NCBI GenBank assembly: GCA_036186865.1
Contig: AP025042.1
Span: 30,113,910-30,177,909, forward strand
Source: Eustoma russellianum
Lineage: Eukaryota > Streptophyta > Magnoliopsida > Gentianales > Gentianaceae
DNA: 64,000 nt
Reading direction: 5' to 3'
Made by a program: the position numbers and the translations under genes
The notes under the pieces: generated by a model
Told to the model about the DNA's origin: nothing
Databases searched by the model: none
Seen by the model: the letters and a program-made list of their open reading frames with translations, nothing else
Shown here: positions 10,484 through 22,439 of the stretch, piece after piece
Position numbering within the stretch: position 1 is the stretch's first letter
Layout of the letters: each line of letters starts with the position of its first letter

Positions 10484-10690
10484 TGTCGATCGATCGATGT
10501 CCATCTGAGGGACGTCGATGTCGCTCTCAACCCACGTCGATCGATCGATGTCCAGCTGAGACACATCGATCTCTCACTTAGCCTACGTCGATCGATCGAT
10601 GTCTATCTGAGACATATCGATCTCTTCCTCACTATACATCGATCGATCGATGTACGTCATCCCCTGACGTCGATCGATCGAAGTCATCGT
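10484..10690. repeat. Array of ATCGATCGATCGAT palindromes (gypsy LTR, right copy)
   Basis: Five perfect (TCGA)3 cores. It lacks the extra 31-bp unit found in the left LTR near 7045-7090 and has a perfect core where the left LTR has a degenerate one. Confidence 0.88.
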
Positions 10691-11543
10691 TTTCCAGAAT
10701 TTCATCCTGCGATTTCTGCAGAAACTGCAGATCTAAATCCCAATCGATTTCCAACTTTATTCTAACCATTCCAAGCCTAATCCTCACTATCAATCCATCC
10801 TTAATCCACTAGAAACAACACCATTAACGTACCAACAAGGATTCAATCCTAAAGCTCAAATCTTTATCAAAACCAACCCCAAAATCTCACCTTTTTCACC
10901 CTCTTCTCCCTCCAACCAAAAATAGCACAAAATAAGGTTCATGGGATTGGGATTTACATGATCTCAATAAACAACAACAACAACGAACGATTTTTCAACA
11001 TATAATGGCCAAATCTCAAAACCTAAACACATAAGTCACATATAGATTCACGGAAAGAAACTACTGCATGGTGATCCAATTTTGATATCAAAAATAGGCA
11101 TTTTTCTTTCGCAAATCGTAGGAACTTATAAGATGATTACTTGTCTTTGATTACTAACAATCGAATTGGAGAACGAATAGAGGCTGGATCGGTTCCTGGA
11201 GGCTGTCTTTCCTCTTCTACGCCTTGAGAGAGTCGTTTAGGGCTTGGGGAGGGGAAACTGTCGGCAGTTTCTGTCAAAATGAAGAAACTGACGCTTTGTC
11301 AAGTGTTATATGGGAAGGGTGAAATTTGAGTTTCTAAATTATATCATATTATCTCATTTATCTTAAAAGATTAAATTGTAATATTTAATTCTAAAATTAA
11401 ATGCTACTTAATTCTATATTTAATCCTCTCCATTAATTCTCATACTTAATTCTTAATTCATTGTCATTAATTGCCCTCAATCACATTTAATTCTCGTTTT
11501 ATCCCGTAATTACTCTACGGAGGGTGCGGGGCATAACACTTAT

Positions 11544-14171
11544 ATAGGTGAAATTCATCAAGTGTGTACTGCTCACACTACCATTCAACATGACTATGAA
11601 TTTTCATTAAGAGATTCTCAAAATCTCACCCTCAATTCTTGCAGCAAATACTATCTTTAACAACACCATAGAGAGAGACAACGTTGATAGTACTGAATAG
11701 AACTCTTTTATGACTTGTTTTTACCACATTGAACTCCGTTCGTAGAATCTCTACTAATAGTGAGTTGGATTCCCGCCACATAGAGCTCACAACAATTGGA
11801 AAGTCTCATCTCCCTCGATGTTACTATGCATCTCTCTCATAGACCTTGCACTGACCATGTTTTACCCAATAAAACTAATGATAGTGCACAATCTAATGAT
11901 AATTCCTTTTAGTGATTTTCTTCAACAAATCACTCAATCATAACAGGATGATTTTCCAACAAGCAAATCACCAAACTTATGATGATTTTTCACCAAGAAA
12001 ATCATCAAACTTAAGATGATTTTTCACCAAGCAAATCATCAAACTTAAGATGATTTTTGTCAAGCAAATCATCAAACTTAAGATGATTTGTCACCAAGAA
12101 AATCATCAAACTTAGGATGATTTTTGTCAAGCAAATCATCAAACTTAGGATGATTTTTATCAAGCAAAATCATCAAACTTGTTTCTGCAAACTGTCTCTT
12201 ACAAGCATGATCAATAGTATCATGAACAACTTTATCCAAGAGTCAGTTTTATCAACAGCAAATAGCCAAGCACGATGAACTCATCAAAACATCATACCAG
12301 TTAACTATATTCATATGCTTGCAACTATTCTTCAATCATCACAATTAATTATCATCATCAAATTTTCAACATAATCATCAAGCAAGCTTAACAAGCTTAC
12401 AAACACTTGACCTTTTTAATTACCAAGCCTCATAAATATTATCATGGTGCGTCATAAACAGCAAGCAAGCCTATCATCCTTATAGACTTGGAACATTAAT
12501 TATCAAACGACTAGAACAACATAGTGACCATTACTTTGGTGATTAAATAACATAAGTTATTTACATGCTCAACATTCACACGTTCTAATAACTTTATTTT
12601 TAAATGAAAGTACTAAATGGCTAAACCCCCACATTTCATCTCAACTATATTAATCACAAAACATACTTTTATTAATCATCAACAATTACTTCAACATTCA
12701 TTTTTAACTGATCACATAGTAACAAACAACTAGCTATGGTATAGATTAATTCAAAAGGCTTCCAACAATAACCATAGTCTAAACGTTCTATGTCACTTTG
12801 GAGTAAACTCCAATAATCTTCTTATGAACCAAAATTCATAAGGAACTAGCACTTTGATCTTTCAATCATACCATAGTTTCAACAGTGTGGTTTTCCAAAA
12901 GATAACAATTAAAACTAGAAATCCAACATTCATGATTTATAGGTTTTTGTTTTCACATAGCACATTAGCTAGTTTTACCACAGACAAATGACTAAGGCTA
13001 GGAAATTTTATTTTCGTAAGTTTATTTTCATCATAAACAACTAGTCTCAGTCAACCCATTTTCAACAAGAAACTTTATTCATGAAGAATGAAAGCAATAA
13101 TGTTTCCTTCTTAGATTTCTTATTCTTTACTATAGAATTCTTTTATTATACATAAACAACATACTTCACATTTCAATTTCTAGGCCGATTTTCCTTTTCA
13201 TGAAACTCTAAGTTGAAATGCAAAACAAATCACACACATTAAAACTGTATTTAACATCAAATTTAAATGAGATTAAATACATGCGTCTATTTCTTCATTT
13301 TCTCAATAGATTAGCATGACTCGTGTCTTGTTTCTCATAATGCTTAATACGCAAAACGATTTCACATAAACTAGATGCAAATCTATTAAGACTCATAAAT
13401 CACATATGCGGCATAAAACAAACATTGAAACACTTGTTTGATAGCAACTCAGAAATCATTCCTACATGTGTAAAAATATCACACATATTGTCAACTCCAG
13501 TTTTTATAGACAAAGTTAACTTTAAGTGCACCTTCTACTATCCAAACTCTTGGATTTCTAGTGCATCATTAAAGAAACTAAGCTATCTCTTTACTGGTTG
13601 CAATAAACTTGATAGATATAATCTACCATCCTTTCCGAGGAACTATCAACAAGATTACCTCATAGAAGACCGTTGTGATCATGTTGATAGTTCTTTTGCT
13701 TCTTTGTATCTTTGAGCTTTCTTTGGTTGACACCAAATAAACTCTATTCTTGTCATGTTTGTTTCCAAGTGTATGCCGCTATCTCCACCTTGTTAGCCTT
13801 CATCTTCCATCATAGTGTAGGAGTTGCTTGTCCATGTCCTCTTATGGAGTTTCTTCAATTGACGTCAAGCATGATGACAAATGAATGGCATCCACCCCTA
13901 CAGGCCGACGGAAATTGAAATGTTGTCACATTCATCTCATTATAAAAATAGTGATTTCCTTCCGTTGAAGACCATAGCAAGAGTGAGTGTACCAGCAAAA
14001 CATTATAGTCACACTATGGCAAAGAATGGAGATATAAGAAGGCTGCCCAATCATGATGCTACGATTGACTAATCAAATATGAAAGCTTTGATTCCATGCC
14101 CACGTCTTGCCGAACTGATTTGCTGGGCAGTGACAGATTTGGGAACCATATTAACTAAATTGCTTTAAGAC
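11544..14171 (-). other. Internal region of the LARD, non-coding
   Basis: No frame shows gag or pol similarity. Frames at 13425-13715 and 13712-13918 are short and match nothing I recognise. Much of 12300-13400 is similar, in reverse orientation, to 43970-44360 plus 57503-58252, so the sequence is conserved between family members without obvious coding. Confidence 0.6.
11947..12182. repeat. 34-bp minisatellite in the LARD interior
   Basis: Seven units of 33-34 bp containing GATGATTTTTCACCAAG and AAATCATCAAACTTA, starting at 11947, 11981, 12015, 12049, 12082, 12116 and 12149. GATGATTT and AAATCATC within each unit are inverted, so the array can fold. Confidence 0.85.
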
Positions 14172-15202
14172 TGTTGGAAAATTTGGCTCGATATGGTACC
14201 AAACATGAACAAGAGATATTCAAATGAAATCACATTAAAATGAGATTGCTTTTAGTCATTTGATGTTCAATAAAATGACTAAGAACATCATACAAAGAGG
14301 GTCTGGTATTTGAAGAATACGAATAAATCTGGTGACAATAAACATATGCAACAAACAACTATTTGATATTCAAAGATGCTGGAATGAAGAAATCAACAAT
14401 ATTATGACGCTTGACAGAAGGACAAATAGAATAATAAAGCCGAGACGAGACTCGGGATGTCTCTGAACTTAAAGCAATTTTGCCTTCACTATTGAGCAAG
14501 CTGAACTTCAGACAAATGCTTCCCAATATATAACGGCTTACTTCCTTTTGGTTGCTCTCCAAGAGAAAGTTTGAACTTGCTCGTAGAAGTGATTGTTGTT
14601 AGAGGAAAGAAGAGAAGAAGAAGAAGAGAGGATAAATTTCCTGCAGAAATAATCTAAGGTTTCATCACCTTCAAATATTTTTTCCATCTCTATCTTTAAC
14701 ATGTCAAAGCCTTCTGTATATAGGCTTCAAGTGGTTAATTCCAACCTTAAAGACATCTTTCTGCAGAGAAATTAACCTCCAAGTTGGTTGGTAATCGTTG
14801 GTTATCATTCTAATTGAAAGGAGATGTCATATGGTGCAAGAGTTGCATCTTTTATGAACAGTTGGGACACTTCGAACGCCTTGTGTAGGCGTTTGAAGTG
14901 TTCTGGAAGTGTGCTGGAACACTTCGAACGCCTACATCAGGCGCTTCATGTCACTTCGAACGCCAGTATTAGGCGCTTCATGTGACATCGAACGCCTATA
15001 CAAGGCGTTCGAAGTGTTCTGGAAATGTTCCAGAATACTTTGAACGCCTACATTAGGCGCTTCAAGTGTTTGGAACACTCTCACTTCTTCATATTATCCA
15101 TAAAACACTCCAAACCTCACTCAATCTTCTATCAATAGATCATATAACATTATACAAGGTTGTATCACACGATTTAAAGTACTTTTAAGTACTTTTCCAA
15201 CA
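14172..15202 (-). repeat. Right LTR (5' LTR) of the LARD
   Basis: 1031 bp, TG...CA, pairs with 4368-5351. It carries a longer hairpin-repeat array (about 14872-15072). Confidence 0.85.
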
Positions 15203-15207
15203 GTAAT

Positions 15208-15640
15208 TATCCCAGAAAATTACGAGTATTAAGAGTGAACAGATTTACATACACTGCTGTGTCATATTTCATTATGTCGCTAAGCAGAATTACCTCCGTG
15301 TTTTCTACCATTGCCTCCATGTTTTCAACCATGACCATTCATTTTGAGATTCAAACGAAGTTAAATAATTTCCAAAGGAAAAATTAAAGAGCCTCTAATG
15401 ATATATGGTAGGAGGGTCATCTTACATCTATGTATATAAAACTTATGATCTCTTTGTTAGTATGGTCAAGTTTGTTACCATCAATCTATACATACATAAC
15501 AAGTGTTGTGTTAATAAAAAATATACGTATATGTCAACTCTCAACCGTTATCACCACGTATACACTGTTAAAGTTGCTCATCTCGCCCTTGTCGTATATT
15601 ACCTTATTAAAGTTTAACGTGTTGCTCCTTAAATATTAAA
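15208..15640. other. AT-rich spacer
   Basis: Short overlapping frames at 15405-15639 have no recognisable similarity. Nothing else seen. Confidence 0.45.
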
Positions 15641-15790
15641 CCAACCAACAACCATACCCGGTATATTCCAACAGCATCAAAATCTATAGCTAAAGTCTGG
15701 AGAGGGTGAGACACATGCAAACAATACCTCCATCCTAAAAGATAAAACGTTTGATTCTAGTGAGACCCTCGGCTCCAGAAGTGTGTTAGT
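15641..15790 (-). mobile_element. SINE remnant, Au-like family (family 2)
   Basis: On the minus strand it reads GGAGGTATTGTTTGCATGTG, then CTCTCCAGACTTTAGCTATAG, then TATACCGGGTATGG. This order and the terminal GATATACTGGGTATG-type block recall the 3' half of plant Au SINEs. Relatives lie at 38041-38160, 39967-40119 (plus) and 41244-41400. The ends are unclear here. Confidence 0.5.
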
Positions 15791-15849
15791 GTGCTAGTGA
15801 AGGAATTTAATAAGTACAAATATAAAATTTTTGATATTAAATTAAATTA

Positions 15850-16950
15850 AATTAAATCAAGATGTAAGTCTCTTCTCACAACGTGCATATAAAGGTATTT
15901 TATAGACATTAGAAAACTTTTCTTTAACTGGAAATAAGCCATTTTTCGATTTGTCTTAATCTTGTTCGCTTGACTTTTCTTGTTTAATGCAAATAACTTG
16001 CAATATATATAATAACATATGAAATTCATGTTAATCCTTTAAGTGCAAACTTTAATATAGATTGATTGATTGATTTCCATAAACAATATCATTATTTTAT
16101 ATAATTATACATTCCTTTTACGCTGTGTAAAAGTAGAAGTGACAAAAAAAATGAAAATTGAACCAAAATCAAATTCTTGTTTAGAAAATGAAAGAATTTG
16201 AGGCAAATTAGATCATAATGTAAGTTACTTTACAAAATCCAAAAACACCACTATGCCCCAAAGTATGACACATAAATCCCTTCTCTTATAAATGGAGCGG
16301 ATCCTATTTAGCCCACATGAGATCTGGGCTGAATTTCTGATAGTATACAGAACAAAAACCTTCATGATACCCGACACTAGCAATATTTATGGGTTTCTTT
16401 AGTGATTGCACAAAGTCCAAGGTTTTTCGTCAATCTTATAACCATAATTTTCATAAGTAAATTTTTTTTTGAGGTAAGTAAATTTTTTTTGTTAATGCGA
16501 AATTAATGAACATCATGTTACTTGGTTGCTATTTACTCTCTCCTAAGTTTATGTCACAACAATAACAACAACATTAATCCATTACTTTAGAGGCTCCCGT
16601 CTATTTTATACTATCAAAATTAATAATTTATTATATCAAGTTTATCAAATCAGATAATTTTATACAAATTAATCGAAATATAGTTTAACTCCAATGAAAA
16701 AGAACCATTAAACCAGTTACAACCTCAAAGACTCAAATATGAAAGTAAACCAAATACCCAGATCCATTGACTCAAAATGATATATGTAAAATAAATAGAT
16801 AAGGGTCGCAATCCTTACAAGCACAGAGAGGCAGAACCACCTCAATACCCTTTGGGGCTACGCTTACGGTCTTAAGTTTTTTCCGTATAAAAAAATAACA
16901 TCAATTAATAATTAGATAATAATTGCTTTTAAAGACGTACGCATGAGATT
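15850..16950. other. AT-rich spacer before copia A
   Basis: No gene seen. About 16803-16875 has a GC-richer stretch (GAGGCAGAACCACCTC, CTTTGGGGCTACG) that may be a degraded SINE, but no A/B box could be placed. Confidence 0.4.
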
Positions 16951-16955
16951 TAGCA

Positions 16956-17533
16956 TGTCAAAGTCACTGGTGATGCAGCAGGGAGTAAGTGTAGCGGCCA
17001 TCAAGGGACACGAATGGGATCGAACCATTGTGAAGAAGAAACGGATGAATTAAGCAATTTGAGAACACATAAATAGCAATTGATGAAGGAGGAATGTGAT
17101 CATGAATGGCTGGAAGTGAATTGCTCCAAGATGCAAGGACCAGATCAGGAACGGGAGCTCATCTGAAGGAAGAAGACGCGTGAGGCAGTTGGCGGGCATT
17201 TTTTTTAAATAGAGTGTGAAAAGACTTTTATACCCCTTGTAAATAAATATACAGTAGTTAAACAAAAAGGCTTTGTTGTAATTTTGCGTTTCTTCTTCCT
17301 TCTTGAGTCGTTGACAGCAGCGGTATAAGCCGCTTTTTGCTGTAGCGGATTGAGCAAGAGAGTGAGATATTTTTCTTGTGGCAGTTACATAAAATTCCTT
17401 TTCTCTCTCAGCTTTTCCTTCTGTCTTCTATTCGATTTTCGTCTTGATTCAGTTGAATTCACGGTTGTTTTGTTTGTTTCAATCGATCAAGGTTGTGTTC
17501 TTGCAGTTTAAATCTCAGCATTCAATTTTATCA
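16956..17533 (+). repeat. 5' LTR of copia A
   Basis: Starts TGTCAAAGTCACTGG and ends TTCAATTTTATCA, with the PBS directly after. Its copy is at 30378-30954. Confidence 0.92.
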
Positions 17534-17594
17534 TGATATCAGAGCTCTTTCCTATTGATCTTGTGTGTGATTAAAGGTTACGATTTGTGTGATC

Positions 17595-18668
17595 ATGGCT
17601 TCCACTTCCACTGCCAACGCTCGAAGCAATAGTGTTGAGAATATAGCCTCCAATCCTCTTTATTTGCACCCGAATGAGAGTCCAGCTACGGTGTTGGTGC
17701 AGCCTCCACTTAATGGACACAATTTCCATTCGTGGAGCAGGACGTTGTGCATGGATTTGACGATTAAAAGCAAGATGTGCTTCATTGATGGTTCCATGGA
17801 GAGACATGACGAAGATGATGTGAATTTTCTTGCGTGGAACCAATGCAACACCATGGTGCAATTATGGATACAGAATTACGTTACACCGGCAATTGCTCAA
17901 AGTATCATGTGGTTTGAGACGGCATATGATGTATGGAAGGATTTGACACTGAGGTATACACGAGATGATCCATTTCGTTTGTCAGATTTGTTGGAGCAAT
18001 TTTATGCGGTAAAACAAGAAGGTACGTCTATAAACGAATACTTTACAAAATTGAAGTCACTTTGAGAGGAAATGTTAAGTCTGAGACCAATACCGAAGTG
18101 TTCATATAGTAGATGTACTTGTGACATTGTTAGGAAGGTAGCAAGTTTGTAGAGGGAGATTTTGTTATTAAATTTATAAAAGGACTAAGCACTGAATTTG
18201 ATCCCGTAAGATCTCAGATATTTGTAATGACTCCATTACCTAGCATCTCCACTGCATTTTCTATGGCATTGCAATATGAAAGGAAGGTTATGATTGCTAA
18301 TGTACAGCCACAGTTTACTAACGATACATCTGCTTTGATGATTGATAGTGTTGGGGAGTTTAATCCTGCAAGTTTTGCAGTTAGTAATTTCAATCCTAGA
18401 GGACAGAACATGAATTTCGGAAGAAACAGTAGAGGCACAAACAGAGGCTGTCACAATTTCTCTCAGAGGCATGTGTGCACTCATTGTGGTATGAGTGGAC
18501 ACACGGTTGAAAGATGTGACAAAAAGTACGGGTATCCCCCTGGATTTAAGTCAAACCACAGGTGAACATGGTAGATGCCCCTAGCCAGGAGGTGAACTTG
18601 CCAGGTGGGCATGAAGGACATGAGTTCCAATCATGTGTGACACAGATTCCTCAACAGAGTGTACCTAT
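17595..18668 (+). pseudogene. gag of copia A (broken)
   Basis: The ATG at 17595 opens MASTSTANARSNSVENIASN and continues into a copia capsid with the LNGHNFHSWSR motif near residue 45 (usually LxGxNYxxW) and, further on, a DLLEQFYAVKQEGTSI stretch, matching the UBN2-type gag family. A TGA at 18063-18065 stands where related proteins have Trp (KSLWEEM), so it looks like a TGG to TGA change. A frameshift follows near 18145. Sequence resumes with STAFSMALQYERK (about 18247) and ends with a CCHC zinc knuckle, CTHCGMSGHTVERC (about 18478-18520). The 3' end of gag is cut by copia B. Confidence 0.8.
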
Positions 18669-20038
18669 TGTTCGTATATGTGCCATAGGCCATGATTTGG
18701 ATGTTTATGTCATACATTTATTATTAATAAAGAGGTTTTATTATCATTATTGTTGTTAGTATGTTACACAATTATGATATAAGTCCCTGGTTCATTATTG
18801 TTATAGAGATAAAATAATTTATAACTAGTATGAGTATTGATTTGATAATCATGAGATGATTATGTGTATGGTGATACAAATCAATCTTATAGATACTTGT
18901 TAGAGTACAATGTATTGGATAGACTCGTCATGAGATTACTACATGAATTAACGTCATAAGTAAATCTCATGATAGTCATGCTTTGATCCTTAGACTTGAG
19001 ATTGTCATAGTTTCCAACATAAGGACTATTATATTTTGACATGATCAAACGTTATCCGTAACTGGATAATAATAAAGGTCATGATTGAATATGATAGAAA
19101 TTATGTAGAGGATATTAAACAATCAAGATAGAATTTGTCCCCCTCTTTTGAGAGAGATATCTTTAGGCCCCTCGATTAGTGAGACTGTGAAATGCATGGT
19201 CGTGCTCAAATGAATTGATAGTGTGATCAATGTCATTTGTTTTATCAGTCTACTTAGAGATCGAGCAATCATATGCTTGAACAATATAAGTATGATGCTG
19301 ACCATGACTTATGTTTAAATTAGATATCGTGTGATAAAGGATTAATGCATGTATTATTATTAGGCTAGTTGGACTTTACTCGTATTAATTGGGTATTCGT
19401 AATGTCTTGCTAGAGACCAATTACGACTTGTTGGTTTAATGGAGATTTAAACGACTGTCAATTAATATGGGCCTATCAGATCACACACAAGAATGTGTAT
19501 GGGTTGATATTAATAATATTAATAATATTAATATTAGATATTAATTATTATTATTTTCGTATTTTTATGATTATATATATATGTATTATCGGATAATAAC
19601 GAGAGAATCCATATCTGATATGGATTTTGAATATCCTGATAGAATCCATATCTGATATAGATTTTGATTGGCATTAACTAAAACGATTTGGACTCGGATT
19701 TAATGTCTATATATATCTATATATGATGGTGCATCTCGTACAGAGATTACACACAATCATCAGAGGAAAAAACAAAATCGTTTTTGGAGAAAAGCGAATT
19801 TCTCAGCCTTGCTGTTTTAAGAGCTAGCACTCCGGATGGAAGCATTCGTGTGGATACCAGTAGAGGATGTTCGTGTCATCGCACCTCCTTTATCTACGGA
19901 TTTCGAATCTACAGAGATAATTTTTGAGTTTCTTTCATCGAATTAAACGAACAACATAGATCCTTGGTAGGAAATCGGAGATCATGTTTTGTTTTTTCGA
20001 TGCGTATTTTTGGCAGTGATCTTGCCGATTTCCTAACA
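18669..20038 (+). repeat. 5' LTR of copia B
   Basis: Contains a TATA-rich promoter candidate TCTATATATATCTATATATG (about 19706-19725) shortly before ATGGTGCATCTCG, also present in the 3' LTR near 26555. The TAA/TAT-rich middle differs in length between the LTRs. Confidence 0.92.
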
Positions 20039-20053
20039 TTGGTATCAGAGCCA

Positions 20054-21528
20054 CTTGTTGTTCTCGTTTAAATCGATTATATCATGCTTATGTGATTATA
20101 TGTTTTTTGTTTGAATTCGTATGGAATGATATATGTACAAACCCCAAGTCGGATTTCATATGATGAGAGAAGAATGGCGTTTTTCAATTCGTTTTCATGA
20201 GATGATTTGTATATGGCAGAATTCGTTTGTCATGCGATGATTAAAACCGACTCTGTTTATAATAGATATAAACACATGATATGCCGTGATATGTGTAAAA
20301 CCATATTCGAATCTCATATGATGAGAGCGGATTGGTGTTTTCAAATCGTTTTCATGAGATGTCATAATTCGAGATTGTTATATGTGATATAATGTTTTCG
20401 TTTTTCCTGTGATGATCAAAACGATTATGTTTTTATCAGATATGAACAACAGATAATGATTCTGTAAGAGTTTATGCATATTAAAAAAACACTATATTGT
20501 TTATGGGACCGCCGTATGCGTACGCCTTATAGTTCGTTACCGTGACATTAAGGATGTCAATATATTTATTTGTTATAATATGTTTGTGTAAGATATATTA
20601 TAATTATTTGATGTCTTTGCATGGTGCATAGCATGGCCTTAGGACCTGTGTGATTGACTTAGTCATATTTCTGTTTTGGGTTTTCACGGCCTGCTTGCCG
20701 TTGTTGTTTTTGTTGTATTTTATTTTACAAGTAGTTAGATTTTCTTTATTATTGTAATAAATGAAGAATCAAGCTGCCAAAGTGGTGATGGTGTCACATA
20801 CCAAGGACGAGTGGATTCTATGGAGATGGAGGTACGAGCTCAAGATTAGAAGATATGTATCATTGCAAATGTAGTAATATGAAGTCTTTCACATAGTGTT
20901 TCCTTTATGATCTTCATTTGGTCTCATGAAGATCATATTTAGTTTGGCCATGCTATGTCACGTTTACATATTTATCATTTTGTATGAGATACGTGGATGA
21001 TAGATTATATATGCATATAGGATGCTATGATATAATGATATGCAATGCAAGGCATAAACTAAGTTGAACCCTCATTAATAATTTAAGTCTTGATGTCGTC
21101 CATGTCTTAAACACCTATTAAAACTAGGATTGTATTAAAGTAGGTATTGCCAAAGCAATGTGCTTTAAACATTCCTAGCTACGTAGGATGAGTAATAGTG
21201 CTACTCATATGTTTAAAATTGGTTAGACTTAATTGGGCTATCAAAACAGTTTTGGGCCCAAGGCATTAGATTGAATCTAACATACAATGATATATGATGT
21301 CATTATTCCATAAATTCTAAGACTTGCATGAGATGTAATTGGTAAAGAAATTACCTACATAAATAACTTAATTTTAAGCGTTATGTCAAAGCTGAGTTTA
21401 GAATTAAGTCAAATATGGATTTTAGTTCACTAAAATATTTCTTTAGAGGGTTATGTTTTAGTGAGAGTTTTATAAATTTTAACATCATTATTAATAAAGT
21501 GTTACTTTGCATGTTTTGTAGATCAAAA
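20054..21528 (+). other. Leader of copia B, untranslated
   Basis: About 1.5 kb between PBS and gag ATG. It contains degenerate repeats: two or three blocks with CATATGATGAGAG and CGTTTTCATGAGATG near 20155-20370. No gene. Confidence 0.55.
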
Positions 21529-22420
21529 ATGGCTGCTAATAACAATTCTACCTTATCACTGCGATCTATCCTTGAGAAGGAAAAACTGAAAGAATGTGGG
21601 ACTAATTTTGTTGACTGGTTTCAAAACTTGAGAATAGTTCTCAAGCAAGAAAAGAAGTCCTCCGTGTTCGATGACCCTGTCCCTGAACCCCCTCTTGCTG
21701 ATGCTTCTGTTGCTGCTAAGAGTAAGCATAAGAAGCATGTGGAAGATTCCAATGATATAGGATGCCTTATGTTGGCAACTATGTGTCGAGGACTTCAGAA
21801 GGACCTAGAACACTTAGAGGCTTATGAGATGAGTGTGCATCTCAAGCAAGCATTCCAACAACAGGTTAGGCGGGATAGGTTTGACATCGCTGTTGCATTA
21901 TTTGACTGCAAGATGTTTGAAGGTGAGTCTGTTAGCGCCCATGTTTTTAAGATGAAATGCTATATAGATCACCTTGCAAGACTCGGATATCCTCTGAGTT
22001 TGGAACTCGCCACGGATCTGATCTTACACTCTTTACCTAGCAGTTTCTCTCAGTTCGTCATGAACTACAATATGGATAATATGAAAAAGTCCATTCCTGA
22101 GCTACATGGTATGCTCAAAACTGCTGAGGGGAATATCAAAAAGCCTACCCAAGTATTGAGTGTCAATATTAAACAAATGAAAAAGAAAGGTAAAGGCAAG
22201 GGTAAGGCAAAAGGTGCCAAAGTTGCAAAAGTTGCAAAGTGGTCAAAGGGACAAACCAAACCGAAACCTGAATCCAAGGCAAAGGTTCCTTAGGAAGGGA
22301 CTTGTTTCCATTGGAACAAGCCTGGGCATTGGAAAAGAAATTGTGACATTTATTTGGATGATTTGAAGAAGCTGAAGGGTAGTGCGACTACATCTTCAGG
22401 TATTTATTTTATAGAAATTA
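21529..22420 (+). pseudogene. gag of copia B (nearly intact, zinc knuckle damaged)
   Basis: I chose the ATG at 21529 (MAANNNSTLSLRSILEKEKL), since upstream in-frame sequence is leader-like although an earlier ATG exists at 21415. The capsid is of the Retrotran_gag_2/UBN2 type: NFVDWFQNLRIVL near residue 24, CLMLATMCRGLQKDLE, then SLPSSFSQFVMNYNM. A Lys-rich tail (KKKGKGKGKAKGAK) follows. A TAG at 22291-22293 ends the frame. Directly after it the sequence reads CFHWNKPGHWKRNC, where the second Cys of the CCHC knuckle has become Trp. Two independent defects therefore hit the nucleocapsid. Confidence 0.82.
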
Positions 22421-22439
22421 ATTTATCTACTTCTTCTTC

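Larger units (their letters stand above)
5696..11538 (-). mobile_element. Ty3/gypsy-type LTR retrotransposon derivative, internally deleted, nested in the LARD
   Basis: Long LTRs at 5696-8147 and 9119-11538, reading on the minus strand TGTTATGCCCCGCACC ... GGGGYGCTACA. The target duplication is CTTAT (5691-5695 and 11539-11543). A tRNA-Met-type PBS (TGGTATCAGAGC) lies on the minus strand at 9105-9116, right after the 5' LTR. The internal region is only about 970 bp: leader, the start of gag, then unrelated sequence. There is no protease, RT or integrase, and no polypurine tract beside the left LTR; instead that LTR is followed by a copy of the element's external flank. It is therefore a recombined, non-autonomous remnant. 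Confidence 0.85.
9119..11538 (-). repeat. Right LTR (5' LTR) of the gypsy derivative
   Basis: 2420 bp, colinear with 5696-8147. It contains the 30-bp minisatellite at 9804-10015 and the palindrome array at 10484-10690 with five (TCGA)3 cores. The TATA box intact in the left LTR is changed here (CCATATAACACTTG on the minus strand), which would weaken this promoter. Confidence 0.88.
4368..15202 (-). mobile_element. LARD-type non-autonomous LTR retrotransposon with a nested gypsy insertion
   Basis: Two similar LTRs (4368-5351 and 14172-15202) bound the element. Both start TGTTGGAAAATTTGGCTC and end TACTTTTCCAACA. A perfect 5-bp target duplication GTAAT lies outside (4363-4367 and 15203-15207), so this is one insertion. 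Minus orientation is inferred from a polypurine tract, GTGGGGGAT, directly next to the left LTR when read on the minus strand (about 5352-5362). A standard PBS is not recognised beside the right LTR. After removing the gypsy insertion at 5696-11538 the interior is about 3 kb and has no gag or pol similarity, which fits a LARD. A diverged relative flanks the Sirevirus at 43970-58252. Confidence 0.85.

Noticed and set aside
13425..14072. Three consecutive plus frames near the right end of the LARD
   Set aside because: No recognisable domain, no consistent frame, and the region lies in a non-coding LARD interior next to the 5' LTR.
22065..22277. Minus frames opposite the copia genes (also 22810, 25056, 29852, 30096)
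   Set aside because: Shadows of the gag, integrase and RT frames on the coding strand.
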